Shown here: in pieces, positions 40,985 through 51,100 of the stretch
Layout: every line of letters begins with the position of its first letter
How positions within the stretch are numbered: position 1 is the first letter of the stretch
DNA from: Verrucomicrobiales bacterium
GTDB lineage: Bacteria > Verrucomicrobiota > Verrucomicrobiia > Verrucomicrobiales > DEV007
Assembly (NCBI GenBank): GCA_029213265.1
Contig: JARGNG010000001.1
Span: 170,206-234,205, forward strand
Direction: 5' to 3'
DNA length: 64,000 nt
Notes under the pieces: model-generated
Told to the model about the DNA's origin: nothing
The model's database searches: none
What the model saw: only the letters and a program-made list of their open reading frames with translations
Translations under genes and position numbers: made by a program

Positions 40985-41126
40985 GTCCCGCCCCTGGGCA
41001 ATCCTGTGCCAATCAATGGCAATCCGGATGAGAGAATTATCCGCGAATTCGCGAGGCGTGTCGCGCACGAAACCTGATAGACTTTCCGCATTCACTTTTC
41101 TTGCGAAGCAAAACGTACCCATCCGG

Positions 41127-42620
41127 ATGAAATCGATAACTCCAAAACACTCTTTCCCGGCAGCGATCGTCCTGATGCTACTGATGTCGTCCTGCCTGTG
41201 GGCCAAGCCGCCTGCTCCCACCCGGACTTCGCTCGTTCGAGTTCTCGATCTGGATCGCGGCGAAGAGACAACCGTGACCTTGTCGGATGATTCAACGGCC
41301 CGCGTCCAATTGCTCGAAATCCATGAAGTTCGGGATCCCATTCGAAATGCCATCCGCAGTGCGACCGTGACGGTGGAGGTGAACGGCGAAAAGACGACGC
41401 TCCATGTCGGCAACTACCATCTGCCGGTCCATTTCGGCGGAGTGCAGATCGATTGCTCGCTGACTTCGGGATACTATCAGAACACGAATCAGGATCGCTG
41501 GGGATTGGAGAAAGACGCGCGACTGCGGCTTTGGCCGGCCGGTTCGCCCATGGTCGCCCCGGGAACTTTCGCCTACCCGGTGAAGCAGAACTGGTTTGCG
41601 AGCGGCACCCAGTTTTCCAATGAACCCACCTTTGTGGATGGGGGAGAAGTTCCTTCGAACAAGAAAGTGTACTACCACAATGATCTCGATTTCGGAGGGT
41701 GCGAAGGAATGGTCGAGGTGGTGGCCGCAGCCGATGCACTGGTGGTGAGTGCAGGAGACAAACTGCTGGACGGGTACTCTCTCGATACTCCGGCGAGACC
41801 CCGCTACGATGTGGTTTATCTACTGGATGATCGAGGCTGGTACTACCGCTACAGCCACCTCTTCTCGACGGAGGTTGAGATCGGACAGCGGGTGAAAATG
41901 GGCGAGCGAATCGGGTTGCTCGGCAAAGAGGGCTCCAGTGGCGGGTGGTCTCACCTTCACTTTGGCGTGGTCAGTCGCCAGCCATCGGGCAAGTGGGGAA
42001 CGCAGGAGGGGTATGCCTTTGTCTGGGAGGCCTGGTTGAATGAGAATCAACCGGAAGTCATAGCAGTAGCGCGCCCTCATCATCTTGTTTCCACGGGAAC
42101 TCCCGTCACCCTGGATGGCGGGAGATCGTGGTGTGCTTCGGGTGCGCTGAAGTATGAATGGACGTTTTCCGATGGCGAATCAGCCGGGGGAAGCAAGGTC
42201 GAGCGAAGTTACGAAAAGCCCGGCACCTACAGTGAAATTCTCAAGGTCACGGATGAAAAGGGGAATGTCTCTTTCGACTTTGCGGTCGTGCAGGTAATCG
42301 ACCGGGTGAACGAGGATCTTCTTCCGCCGACAATTCAAGCCGCGTATGCTCCCTCAACAGGTTTGAAGGCCGGCCAGACAGCTACCTTCAAAGTGCGCAC
42401 CTTTCGCACGACCGAAGGCAGCGAGACCTGGGATTTCGGCGATGGCTCGCCAACCGTGGAAGTGAAGTCAGATGGAGGAGCGGTAAAGTTGGCCAAAGAT
42501 GGATTCGCCGTCACCGGGCACACGTATTCCAAGCCGGGAAATTACATTGTGCGGGTAGAGCGCACCAATGATCGAGGCGAGACCGCGACGGCTCACCTGT
42601 GGGTGCCGGTCGGTATGTGA
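41127..42620 (+). CDS. M23 (LytM-type) metallopeptidase-like protein with PKD domains, paralogue A
   Basis: Start at ATG 41127 (MKSITPKHSFPAAIVLMLLMSSCLWA), with a lipoprotein-like signal (LMSSC), 497 residues. A beta domain precedes an M23 region with YYHNDLDFGG (H and D zinc ligands) and WSHLHFG (HxH), so it could cleave peptidoglycan cross-bridges or be a binding form. Two PKD-like domains follow (TFSDGESAGGSKVERSYEKPGTY; TWDFGDGSP, HTYSKPGNYIVRV). A closely similar protein is at 46598-48058. The esterase and PQQ-like genes lie between them on the other strand. Divergent from the 75-residue frame. Confidence 0.88.
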   Translation: MKSITPKHSFPAAIVLMLLMSSCLWAKPPAPTRTSLVRVLDLDRGEETTVTLSDDSTARVQLLEIHEVRDPIRNAIRSATVTVEVNGEKTTLHVGNYHLPVHFGGVQIDCSLTSGYYQNTNQDRWGLEKDARLRLWPAGSPMVAPGTFAYPVKQNWFASGTQFSNEPTFVDGGEVPSNKKVYYHNDLDFGGCEGMVEVVAAADALVVSAGDKLLDGYSLDTPARPRYDVVYLLDDRGWYYRYSHLFSTEVEIGQRVKMGERIGLLGKEGSSGGWSHLHFGVVSRQPSGKWGTQEGYAFVWEAWLNENQPEVIAVARPHHLVSTGTPVTLDGGRSWCASGALKYEWTFSDGESAGGSKVERSYEKPGTYSEILKVTDEKGNVSFDFAVVQVIDRVNEDLLPPTIQAAYAPSTGLKAGQTATFKVRTFRTTEGSETWDFGDGSPTVEVKSDGGAVKLAKDGFAVTGHTYSKPGNYIVRVERTNDRGETATAHLWVPVGM

Positions 42621-42723
42621 TCCGGAAATACCGGAACCGAAGGAGGCGCTCGATGCGATACGGGATTCTGGAAGGACGGTTCATGCAGCTCCCTGGTCCG
42701 TGCCTATGAAATTCTTGGAAAAG

Positions 42724-44850
42724 CTACTTCAGCAGCCACTCGCTGGCGGTGGCTTCCTGTAAGGCGGCCTCGCCGGTGAAGACCTCCAGTCCATCGGAAC
42801 CGTAGGCGGCAGTGAGGATTGCGGGAGCGTTCTTCTCGCCCGCGAGCCAGAGTGGGCGCGGAGCATGGAGTGCAAGCAGGCCGGGAAGATCGAGATACTT
42901 GGCCCCGCCGGGGAGAAACATCGGATCGCGATAGTCGAGCAGTTGTCCGAAGCGAAACCCCTGCGTGTCGATCGCCGCCCGGTCGATCGCTTCGCCAGCG
43001 AGGGCACCCGCGGCGGCAGCAACGGGACCTGCGCTACCCCAGGCAGCAAGAGAAACCGTTTTCGGATTCGGACAGGGCCCCGCATCCTTGCTGCGGAGAA
43101 GACTCACCATGGAAAGCACGTCGTGCGCGCGCTGGGCGAAGAGCGCGTGGTTGTAGCCGAAGGTGTAGCCGGCGAATTCACGGCGGTTTTCAACGGCGCG
43201 GGTCTGGGTGACAGGGTCACCGCCCTGCAGGAACAGATCGGTGCCAAGTACGGCAGCGCCCGCTTGCAGCAGCGTCTGGACCGCGGGTTTCACGCTGCCA
43301 TCGGTAAGGTGAAGCCCGGACTTGCCCGCTTCCTCGAGCCAGATGACGACGTGGCCGTTCCACTCTTTCGGACAAAGCCAGGTGGTGTTCACTTCCTCGT
43401 CGTAGCTCTTGTTGCGCAGCAGACCGCTTCGCTCCACGAAGTTGCCGCGATCCTGCTCGCCCTTCGGCACCCATTCCACCTCGCCTGCGGTTTCGAAGGA
43501 TCGACCGATGATCACTTTCAGAGCCGGGCGGAGGACTTCCTGTCGGCCTTCCGCTGTGGCGGCGGCGGCGCGAAGCTGCTTCCCGGCGTCCACGTCGAGC
43601 CATGCGAGTAACTCCCGTTCGAAATCCGGATCGGCGGCTTTCGGGGCAGGATGCTGTTCGTTCCAGACCGTGAGCTGTTCGGGTGGCAGCGGTTCGAAAT
43701 CCTGCTCGATCACCGGCGAAGGAAACCCGAGCTTGAAGTGCTGGTTGAGAAAGGTGTAGAAGGCGGAGCGAGTGACGGCGTTGTAGTTGTGCGGGAAGTG
43801 CTCGCCGCGTTTCAGGTAAACGTTGTCCTTTTTTCCGTAGGCTGAGTAAAGCTGCTGCAACTCAGGAAAGCCCTTCGTGGCCATCTCCACCGTCCAATCG
43901 TCTGCGCTGTTCATGCCCTGCGGCTTCGGAGCGAAGAGCGCGGCGAACTCGACATTGCCGGTGTTCACCCGCAGCAGGCTGGCGTTTTCGCAGGGGCAAC
44001 CGCCCTGCATTGCCGTGCTGACCATGACGACGGGAAAGGAGAGATCGATGCGGTCGTCGATCGCTGCCAGGATCATTGTCTGCGTGCCGCCGCCGCTCGC
44101 GCCGGTAATGGCGACCCGATCCGGGTCCACCTCGGGCAGGCTGAGAAGGAAGTCGAGGCCGCGCACGGAGTTGAGCGTCTGCAGACCCATGACATTCTGG
44201 CAACGCGCTTCGGCCTGTGGGCTGAAGAGTCCCCAGTTCTCCGTCTTGTTCATCTCCGGCCGCAGGTCAACCACGCCGTGCCCGTGCACGAGATCCCGCG
44301 AAAACTGAATCGCATCCGAGTCGCCGAGCATGTCCCACTGCCACACGACACAACCCATCTTGACCACCTGGCGACACAGCGCCTGAAAGGTGCTGCGTCC
44401 GGCCCTCTCGAATCGTTCCGCCCCATCGGCGATACTCTGGCGCACCTTGCTCTCGGAGTTGATGTCGAAACGCGCGTCTTTCCGATGCCCGTGAGCGAAC
44501 ATGACACCCGGAACTTTGCCTTCGATATTTTTCGGCCGGTAGAGGTTGCCGGTAACGAAAAGACCCGGTGCACTCTCGAAATACACCTTTTCCACCGTGT
44601 AGCCATCGCAGTCGATTTTGCCGTGAATGACCGCGTTGAGTGGTGTCTTCTCCGGCATCGGCCACAGTCCCGTCGCCACGAGGATCTGACGCCTCACCTC
44701 CTCTTTCCGCTGCTCCCACCCGGAGAGGGATTCCGGCGGGTGGAATGGGAAATAGCCCTTCAGATCCTTGAGCGGTTGAAGGCGGACGTCTTCGGCGGAA
44801 GCCATCAGTGAAATGTTAAGTAGAAAGGAAAAAAGGACGAGGTCTTTCAT
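42724..44850 (-). CDS. Large secreted alpha/beta-hydrolase (acetyl xylan esterase-like)
   Basis: 708 residues with signal peptide (MKDLVLFSFLLNISLMASA). The alpha/beta-hydrolase core includes PGVMFAHGHRKD (oxyanion region), the nucleophile elbow GASGGG (Ser) and GEHFPHNYNAVTRSAFYTFLNQH with a likely catalytic His. A second, C-terminal alpha/beta-hydrolase-like half (VVIWLEEAGKSGL, SLAAWGSAGPVAAAAGALAG) lacks a clear GxSxG nucleophile and may be inactive or regulatory. It most likely removes acyl groups from polysaccharide in the periplasm. It is flanked by M23-PKD and PQQ-like genes; the 270-base region 44851-45120 upstream should carry its promoter. Confidence 0.85.
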   Translation of the reverse strand: MKDLVLFSFLLNISLMASAEDVRLQPLKDLKGYFPFHPPESLSGWEQRKEEVRRQILVATGLWPMPEKTPLNAVIHGKIDCDGYTVEKVYFESAPGLFVTGNLYRPKNIEGKVPGVMFAHGHRKDARFDINSESKVRQSIADGAERFERAGRSTFQALCRQVVKMGCVVWQWDMLGDSDAIQFSRDLVHGHGVVDLRPEMNKTENWGLFSPQAEARCQNVMGLQTLNSVRGLDFLLSLPEVDPDRVAITGASGGGTQTMILAAIDDRIDLSFPVVMVSTAMQGGCPCENASLLRVNTGNVEFAALFAPKPQGMNSADDWTVEMATKGFPELQQLYSAYGKKDNVYLKRGEHFPHNYNAVTRSAFYTFLNQHFKLGFPSPVIEQDFEPLPPEQLTVWNEQHPAPKAADPDFERELLAWLDVDAGKQLRAAAATAEGRQEVLRPALKVIIGRSFETAGEVEWVPKGEQDRGNFVERSGLLRNKSYDEEVNTTWLCPKEWNGHVVIWLEEAGKSGLHLTDGSVKPAVQTLLQAGAAVLGTDLFLQGGDPVTQTRAVENRREFAGYTFGYNHALFAQRAHDVLSMVSLLRSKDAGPCPNPKTVSLAAWGSAGPVAAAAGALAGEAIDRAAIDTQGFRFGQLLDYRDPMFLPGGAKYLDLPGLLALHAPRPLWLAGEKNAPAILTAAYGSDGLEVFTGEAALQEATASEWLLK

Positions 44851-45120
44851 GGGAGTTACTTTGTGGGGGCGATTCAGGTGCCTGGAAGAATCACAAGCCG
44901 GGGTAAGGGGAGAATGACATTGTGCAAAACGGAATTCAAGACTTCCGCGTCATCAATGACTTCCACGAAAAGTTGCCGGAACCATGGGCGCGTCCTGTTG
45001 GTCCCGCCACGTTTCGGCAAGGAGTCGAAAGCTATGATCGAAGCTGGAAGAGCGGGATGCCTCGCGCCCGGATGCTGCGGTTGCGAGATCGAAGTGTCGT
45101 GACGTCCCCATCATCCCTCC
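44851..45120. other. Intergenic stretch without a supported gene
   Basis: A GTG-initiated plus-strand frame (44922-45188) exists but has odd composition, no clear ribosome-binding site and runs into the next gene antisense; I do not call it. The stretch must include the promoter of the minus-strand esterase. No repeat or terminator was seen. Confidence 0.4.
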
Positions 45121-46368
45121 TCAATCGGACCCGAGGCAGTAGAGCCATTCCCGGCGTTCTTCTCCGGCGTTTTCGGCAACGCGAATGAAGATCCGGTCAT
45201 CGACTATCGCGGGGGTGGCGAAGGTTTCATTGCCCAGGGTGTTTTCCGCGACGAGTTCAAATGCTTCGGGATTGGCTTTGAAAACGTAGGTGATGCCGCG
45301 TTCGACCGTCGCATAGATGTTTCCGTTGGTGAGAATGGGGGACGCACTGATCGGCCCGCCGCCGAGCCGTTCTTTCCACATTTCCTGGCCGTCACGGACA
45401 CGCCAACAAATGGCGATGCCCCCGTCATTGACCGCATAGATATACCCATCGTGGACCAGCAGGGACTGCTCATAGCATCTCTGATCATTCGACCACAGCT
45501 CGGCTGCTTTTGTGCCGCCATCCGTGACCTTTACGGCGCTGGTTGCCTTTCCGGGGAATCCTCCGCTTGCGAAGACGAGGTCGTCTTCCCAGATCACTGT
45601 GGCCGCGGTCACCTGGGTGGCTGCGGGAGCCGACCAGGCGGGCTGACCCGTGCGCGGATCATAGGCGGATATCTGTTGGTTGGCACTGATCAGGAGCAGG
45701 TCACGACCATTCACTTTTCCGACGATGGGGGAGCTGTAGCTGGAAATTTTCCGCGAGGTTCGCCAGATCTCTTTTCCGGTTTCGCGATCGAATGCGGCGA
45801 GATATCCGTCTGTTTCGAATTCGGAGGCTACGATGACGAGGGAACCGTAGAGGAGCGGGCTCGCGCCGTAGCCATAGGGATAGCGCGAACGATAGTCGCC
45901 CGTCCGCACCTGCCAGAGCTGTTTCCCATCGAGATCGAGGGCCGACAGCGTGATGCCCCCTCCGTTGTTGAAGACGGCAAAGACGCGCTCGCCATCGCAG
46001 GCCGGAGTGGGGGTGGCGTGCGTGTTTTTCCGGTGGAGTTTCTCGGGGAGACCGCCCCGGTGCACTTCGGTCTGCCACAGTTGTTTTCCGGAATTGCGAT
46101 CGAAGGCAATCACTGATTGGGTCTTTTCCTCTTCGTTGGCGGTGGTGAGAAAGATGTGATCTCCGGAAAGGATAGGCGAGGAATGGCCACGGCCGGGGAC
46201 GGGAGACTTCCAGATCACGCGATCCGCCTCGCTCCAGGAGGTGGGCGGCGCCTGATCGGGATCGGCGGTTCCGTTTCCGTGGGGACCGCGCCAGACAGGC
46301 CAGTCGCCTGCTTGAAGTGCGACGGCGGCGAGGAGCGGAACCAGAAAAGTCGAAAGGAGCGAATTCAC
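45121..46368 (-). CDS. Secreted PQQ-like beta-propeller protein
   Basis: 415 residues beginning at GTG 46368 with a signal peptide (NSLLSTFLVPLLAAVALQAG). The mature part starts DWPVWRGPHGNGTA, typical of PVC PQQ-like repeat proteins, with blades marked VIAFDRNSGKQLWQ, LSALDLDGKQLWQV, LAAFDRETGKEIWRT, ISAYDPRTGQPAWSA. It resembles BamB-type propellers; whether PQQ binds is unclear. A paralogue lies at 61125-62399. It is divergent from M23-PKD paralogue B, with a 229-base shared upstream region. No operon partner on its strand is close. Confidence 0.88.
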   Translation of the reverse strand: MNSLLSTFLVPLLAAVALQAGDWPVWRGPHGNGTADPDQAPPTSWSEADRVIWKSPVPGRGHSSPILSGDHIFLTTANEEEKTQSVIAFDRNSGKQLWQTEVHRGGLPEKLHRKNTHATPTPACDGERVFAVFNNGGGITLSALDLDGKQLWQVRTGDYRSRYPYGYGASPLLYGSLVIVASEFETDGYLAAFDRETGKEIWRTSRKISSYSSPIVGKVNGRDLLLISANQQISAYDPRTGQPAWSAPAATQVTAATVIWEDDLVFASGGFPGKATSAVKVTDGGTKAAELWSNDQRCYEQSLLVHDGYIYAVNDGGIAICWRVRDGQEMWKERLGGGPISASPILTNGNIYATVERGITYVFKANPEAFELVAENTLGNETFATPAIVDDRIFIRVAENAGEERREWLYCLGSD

Positions 46369-46597
46369 GGGGAAATATTCAGGTCGGGAAATTGGAAAAC
46401 GGTTTTTGTTATGCTCCTATGAATCTTTCCGCAATGAGCCCCCACCACTAGGGAAAACGAAGGCATCATTGCGGAATGGAAAGACGCTTCCCCGGTGGAC
46501 CTCGAAAATCGTAGAGGGAAGGAATGTGAGGCGTGCGCAATTCCGCCCTCTCCAGCTATTGATGGCTTGGCAGGTTCTGTCTGAGACTGCATGCAGA

Positions 46598-48058
46598 ATG
46601 AAAAAGATCGCGCTCCCTCTCATCCTGCTCTGCCTGTCGATCACTCTGTTCGTAGTTAGTGAGGGGCAGAAACCAAAGGAATGGTTCGAAACCTTTGATC
46701 TCAATGTGGGCGAAGAGGTGGAGACACGCGGAGGTTGCCTGCTCACGCTGGTGTCGGTCGAGGAACCCAGGGGAAAAGTCTGGAACGAAGTTTCCCGGGC
46801 GAAGGTGACGGTCTCCATCGATGGCAGGGAGCACACCCTCATCGCGGGCACGTATCGGCTTCCGCAAAAAGTGGAGAGCGTTCAAATCGATTGCCCGGTG
46901 ACCGGTGGACTGCGGGACACCAGCCACATCGATCACTGGGCTCTGGAGAAAGATGCCCGCATTCGAGTCTGGCCGGGAAAGGGACCGTGGATTGATCGGG
47001 AGAGCTTCGGCTATCCACTGATTCAAAAATGGTTCGCCAGTCACACGGCTTTCTCCAACGAACCCGTCGCCTCCCGGCCGAATGGCAAATTGTACTACCA
47101 TGCAGGAATGGATTTCGGAGGTTGTGAAGCACTCACGGAGGTCGTCGCCGCAACCGATGCACTGGTCGTTTCAGCCGGAGACGAAATTCTGAGCGGGCAT
47201 CAGCCGGTCCTCGATACTCCCGTCAATCCACGATACGATGTGCTCTATCTGCTCGACGAGCGTGGGTGGTACTATCGCTACAGCCATTTTCACTCGTTTG
47301 ACCCCGCCATCAAAATCGGGACACGGGTCAAAAAGGGACAAGGTCTCGGGCTCGTGGGAAAAGAAGGCGGTAGCGGCGGATGGACTCATCTTCATTTCGA
47401 GATCAAGAATCGAAAGCCATCCGGTCGTTGGGGGACCGAAGACAGTTATGCGTTTCTCTGGCAGGGATACCGGGAGCTCTATGATCCGGAAATCCTGGCG
47501 GTTGCGAGGCCCGGGCACATGATCCTGGAAGGAGACAAAGTGATCCACGACGGAACCCGTTCCTGGTCACGGGACGGCGAAATTGCGAAGTTTGAATGGC
47601 GATTCTCCGACGGCACGACCGGGACCGGAGCGAAGGTCGAAAAAGAATACCACTCGCCGGGATCCTATCGGGAAACTTTGATCGTGACGGATTCTTCCGG
47701 GAACCGGGATGTCAATTTTGTGAGGGTCAAAGTGTTCTCCCGAACGGACACCGGGTCGGCCCCTCCGCGAGTCCATGCCACCTATCATCCCACCTTTGAT
47801 CTCCGTGTCGGAAAGCCGGTCACTTTCAAATGCCGGGCATTCGGAACCACTCACGGACTTGAGACATGGGACTTTGGAGATGGCAGCCCTGCTGTGACGA
47901 CGAAGTCAGATGGAAATGCGGAGCAACTCAATCCGGATGGCTACGCGCAGATTGAACACACCTATTCCCGACCGGGAACCTATCTGGTGCATGTCTTCCG
48001 AAAAGACGAAAAGGGATGGATGGCCAAGGACCGGCTGTTTCTTCGAGTCGAAGAGTGA
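46598..48058 (+). CDS. M23 (LytM-type) metallopeptidase-like protein with PKD domains, paralogue B
   Basis: ATG 46598 starts a signal peptide (MKKIALPLILLCLSITLFVVS); 486 residues. Zinc-ligand motifs YYHAGMDFGG and WTHLHFE, and PKD-like domains FEWRFSDGTTGTGAKVEKEY and TWDFGDGSP with HTYSRPGTYLVHV, follow the same order as paralogue A at 41127-42620, and long stretches such as WALEKDAR/WGLEKDAR, LDERGWYYRYSH and LVGKEGGSGGW correspond. The two arose by duplication. A secreted cell-wall hydrolase or wall-binding role is expected. Frame upstream of 46598 is discarded because the signal peptide begins there. Confidence 0.88.
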   Translation: MKKIALPLILLCLSITLFVVSEGQKPKEWFETFDLNVGEEVETRGGCLLTLVSVEEPRGKVWNEVSRAKVTVSIDGREHTLIAGTYRLPQKVESVQIDCPVTGGLRDTSHIDHWALEKDARIRVWPGKGPWIDRESFGYPLIQKWFASHTAFSNEPVASRPNGKLYYHAGMDFGGCEALTEVVAATDALVVSAGDEILSGHQPVLDTPVNPRYDVLYLLDERGWYYRYSHFHSFDPAIKIGTRVKKGQGLGLVGKEGGSGGWTHLHFEIKNRKPSGRWGTEDSYAFLWQGYRELYDPEILAVARPGHMILEGDKVIHDGTRSWSRDGEIAKFEWRFSDGTTGTGAKVEKEYHSPGSYRETLIVTDSSGNRDVNFVRVKVFSRTDTGSAPPRVHATYHPTFDLRVGKPVTFKCRAFGTTHGLETWDFGDGSPAVTTKSDGNAEQLNPDGYAQIEHTYSRPGTYLVHVFRKDEKGWMAKDRLFLRVEE

Positions 48059-48139
48059 GGGGAATGTTCGGCTTCCAGGATCCGGGCCCCTGCTTGCCAC
48101 CGGCTATCCCCCCTTACCTGCGGTTCCACTCCTTCTCCG

Positions 48140-51100
48140 CTACGGCACAAACCGGATGGCCCGCAGATCAAACAAAGCGCTCTTCACCGGGCCCAGTGAA
48201 CGCACCACAATCTTGTTGTCGCCGCCGGTGAGTTCGACCTTTCCGATTGGGGTTGTCTGGAAGGTTTCCCAGCTTCCGGTGCTTTCGATTTTCCCTGTCA
48301 GGGCCTGTGTTCCATTGATAACGATTTGCCATTCGTTTCCTGCGGCCTCCGGGGAAACGGAATACTCCCACTCGACCGAATACTTGCCGGGGCGATCCAG
48401 AACCGCGGTCCATTCGGCACGGTCATGCTCTGAGGTCCACCACCCGAGAGCATCGTAGTCAGGCATGTATTCGAGGCGTTCGCCGGAGGGGCGGCACTTG
48501 GAGGCTCGAAGTTCGACCCCTCCTTTTCCGTTCGGACCCACCCGCGAGGAAAGAGGTGGTTCCCACTTTTCCGAAGGCGATCCGATGCTGCCGAGATAGG
48601 CGATCAGGTCGGCGATCTGTTGTTTAGTTAGAGTGGATTCCAGTCCGTCCGGCATCAGGGAGATCCCCGCGGACTGCATCGATGCAATATCGGCGCGGAG
48701 AAGTTTCTGCTCGCTGCCGTCGGCGGCACGGAGAGTGATCCCGCCGGCACTTTCCTCGCTGATGAGCCCGAAAAGCTGAGCGCCGTCTTTGGTGGAAATG
48801 GCATAATTCAGATACTTGTCTTCCACCGCCCGGTTGGGATCCAGGATCGCAACGAGCATGGCATCGGGTGAGCGATCGGTTACCGCGGCGAGGTCGGGGC
48901 CAATCGCATTTCCGACACCCTCAAGCGCATGACAGGCGATGCAGGCGGCGGCGAATGCGGTCTTGCCAGCCGCAGGATCGCCCTTCATTTGGAGGACGTC
49001 GGTATGATCTGCGAGCACCTCGGCCCGGCTGGCGTTGCTGGCGCTCTGAAATAATTCGCGACTCTGCTTCCGGACGGCTTCGTCGGAGGAGTCAATCAGC
49101 CTCTGGCGGGTCGCGGCATCAATCTCCGCCACGGAAATCGTGCGATCTTCGAGTCCGGAAAGAAACAGCCCTGTCCAGGCCGGGCGGCTCAGGAGCAATT
49201 GGAGAGCGGTCGCCCGATCGGTGGGACCGAAAGTGGGCCATCGTTCGATGAGCGCCCCGGCCACAGCGGGATCGCGGGAGTTACCCAGGGCCTCGAAAGC
49301 GGCGGCACGAATTCTCCGGGGCGATTGAGGGGAAAGGGAACTGGCGAATCGATCGATATCGGTTTCCGCATCGAAGACGCCTTTGCATTGCAACAAGCGC
49401 ATCGCTTCGAGGCGCTGCCACTCGGGAAGCTTGTCGTTCCCTGCGAGGGCGCGGGCACCGTTGCAGATCCGGCGAAGCAGTTCCTGCCCGGAGGGGTCTT
49501 CGCTGAGACTGTCGATGCTGGCGCCATTTTCGAGCAGGCCGATCAGGATCGATATCTGCCAGGGCTTTGACGGCCCTTCACTGCCGGCGACGGCGGCGAT
49601 CAGCTTCTTCGTGGCAGGCCTGGATTTCCATCGGCTCGCCATGGACGCGAATTTCTCGATCTGTAGGTTGGAAGGGGCTTTGACCGAAGGGAAATCCGCC
49701 AGCGCCGTGGCAAACTCTTTTCCATCGGTGTAGGCGAGACTGAGGATGCCGACGATCGCATCGATGTTGCCGGGATTCACGGAACTGAACGCGGTCGCCG
49801 ACACATACGGTTCGTCGCGATGTTGCAACAGGATGCCGGCCAGGGTTCGGTGGGCGACTTCTCCTTTGAGTTCGCCCAGCACACCGGCCAGTTCCTGAGC
49901 CACCAGACTGTCTTTGAGATGGCCCCTTGCAGCCGATACCATTTCTTCTGCGTCCAGGTGGGCGGCGGCGATCCGAATCGCATTTCTCACGACTCCGGGG
50001 TGTGGGTCACCGACCGCGATCCGGCAGATCTCGGCTTCCACCTTGCCGAGCCCGTCGAGAACCGAAAGGGCGTGAAGCCTTGCGGGCGGCGATTCTCCTT
50101 CTTTCGCGAGGGCGGTCAAAGCGGGAACGGCCTCTTCCGCCTTTCGCCACAGCAACATCTGGTGAACCAAATCCCGAACCGTTCCATTGGCGCTTTCCAG
50201 CTTCGCTACCAGTTCGTCGTTGGTGAGGGAATCCAGTTTCGGTGCGGCGCCCGGGTTGGCTCCTTCGGAAAAAATCCGGTAGATCCGTCCGAGGTCGCTA
50301 CCTGCCCGAAGGTCGTATTTTTCCTGCCATTCATTGGGAATCCACTCCGGATGCTCGATCACGAGACGATACATGTCCGCGACCCAGATCGCCCCGTCCG
50401 GTCCCGTTCGCACGGAAACGGGGCGCGACCAGGTATCGGTTGAAGCAAAAAACTCCGCCTCTGTTTCGTCAAAGGCACGATCCGAAGTGAAGGTCGAGCC
50501 TCGCGGAGAAAGCACCTGGCGGCTCACGAGGTTGTGGACGGGCTCACAAATGAACGCGTTTCCTGCGAAGGCGGCTCCGAGCAGGTCGTCCCGATAGATG
50601 GCTGGTCCGCACACTGAGGTAAAACGATTGGCGCGGTCGGGTTGATTGAAGCGCTCGAGGGTGGTGCTCAGCGGATATACCGGAGCGGCACCGGGCTCGA
50701 CCGGCACGCTCACAGTCGCGGACGGCGGCGAAACGGCGCTGTTTCGTTTGAGGAACGAGTAGCGCATCGGATAGTGCCACAGAGGATTGCTGTTGTTGCA
50801 GCCGAACCAGTTTCCCCAGTCATCCCGGTAGCGGCCGCACTGCGTTCTTCCGGTGAGGGGCTGGTGGACTTTCGTGAAAGGATGGATCCGGAGATCGTGG
50901 CCGCGGATATCCACTTCATCCCGGGTTTCTTTGGAAAGGATGACACCACCACCGTCCCCGTTGGCGACGTGCAGCCAGTTGTCGAGCCCCCACGCGAGAC
51001 CGTTGACGCGGTGCTGCTGGTTCGATTTTGCAAATCCCTCATACCAGATTTCCCGGTGATCCGCTTTGTCGTCGCCGTCGGTATCTTCAGCGTAGAGGAT

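Noticed and set aside
44922..45188. GTG-started 88-codon plus-strand frame
   Set aside because: No clear ribosome-binding site, runs antisense into the PQQ-like gene, no family recognised; left as intergenic.
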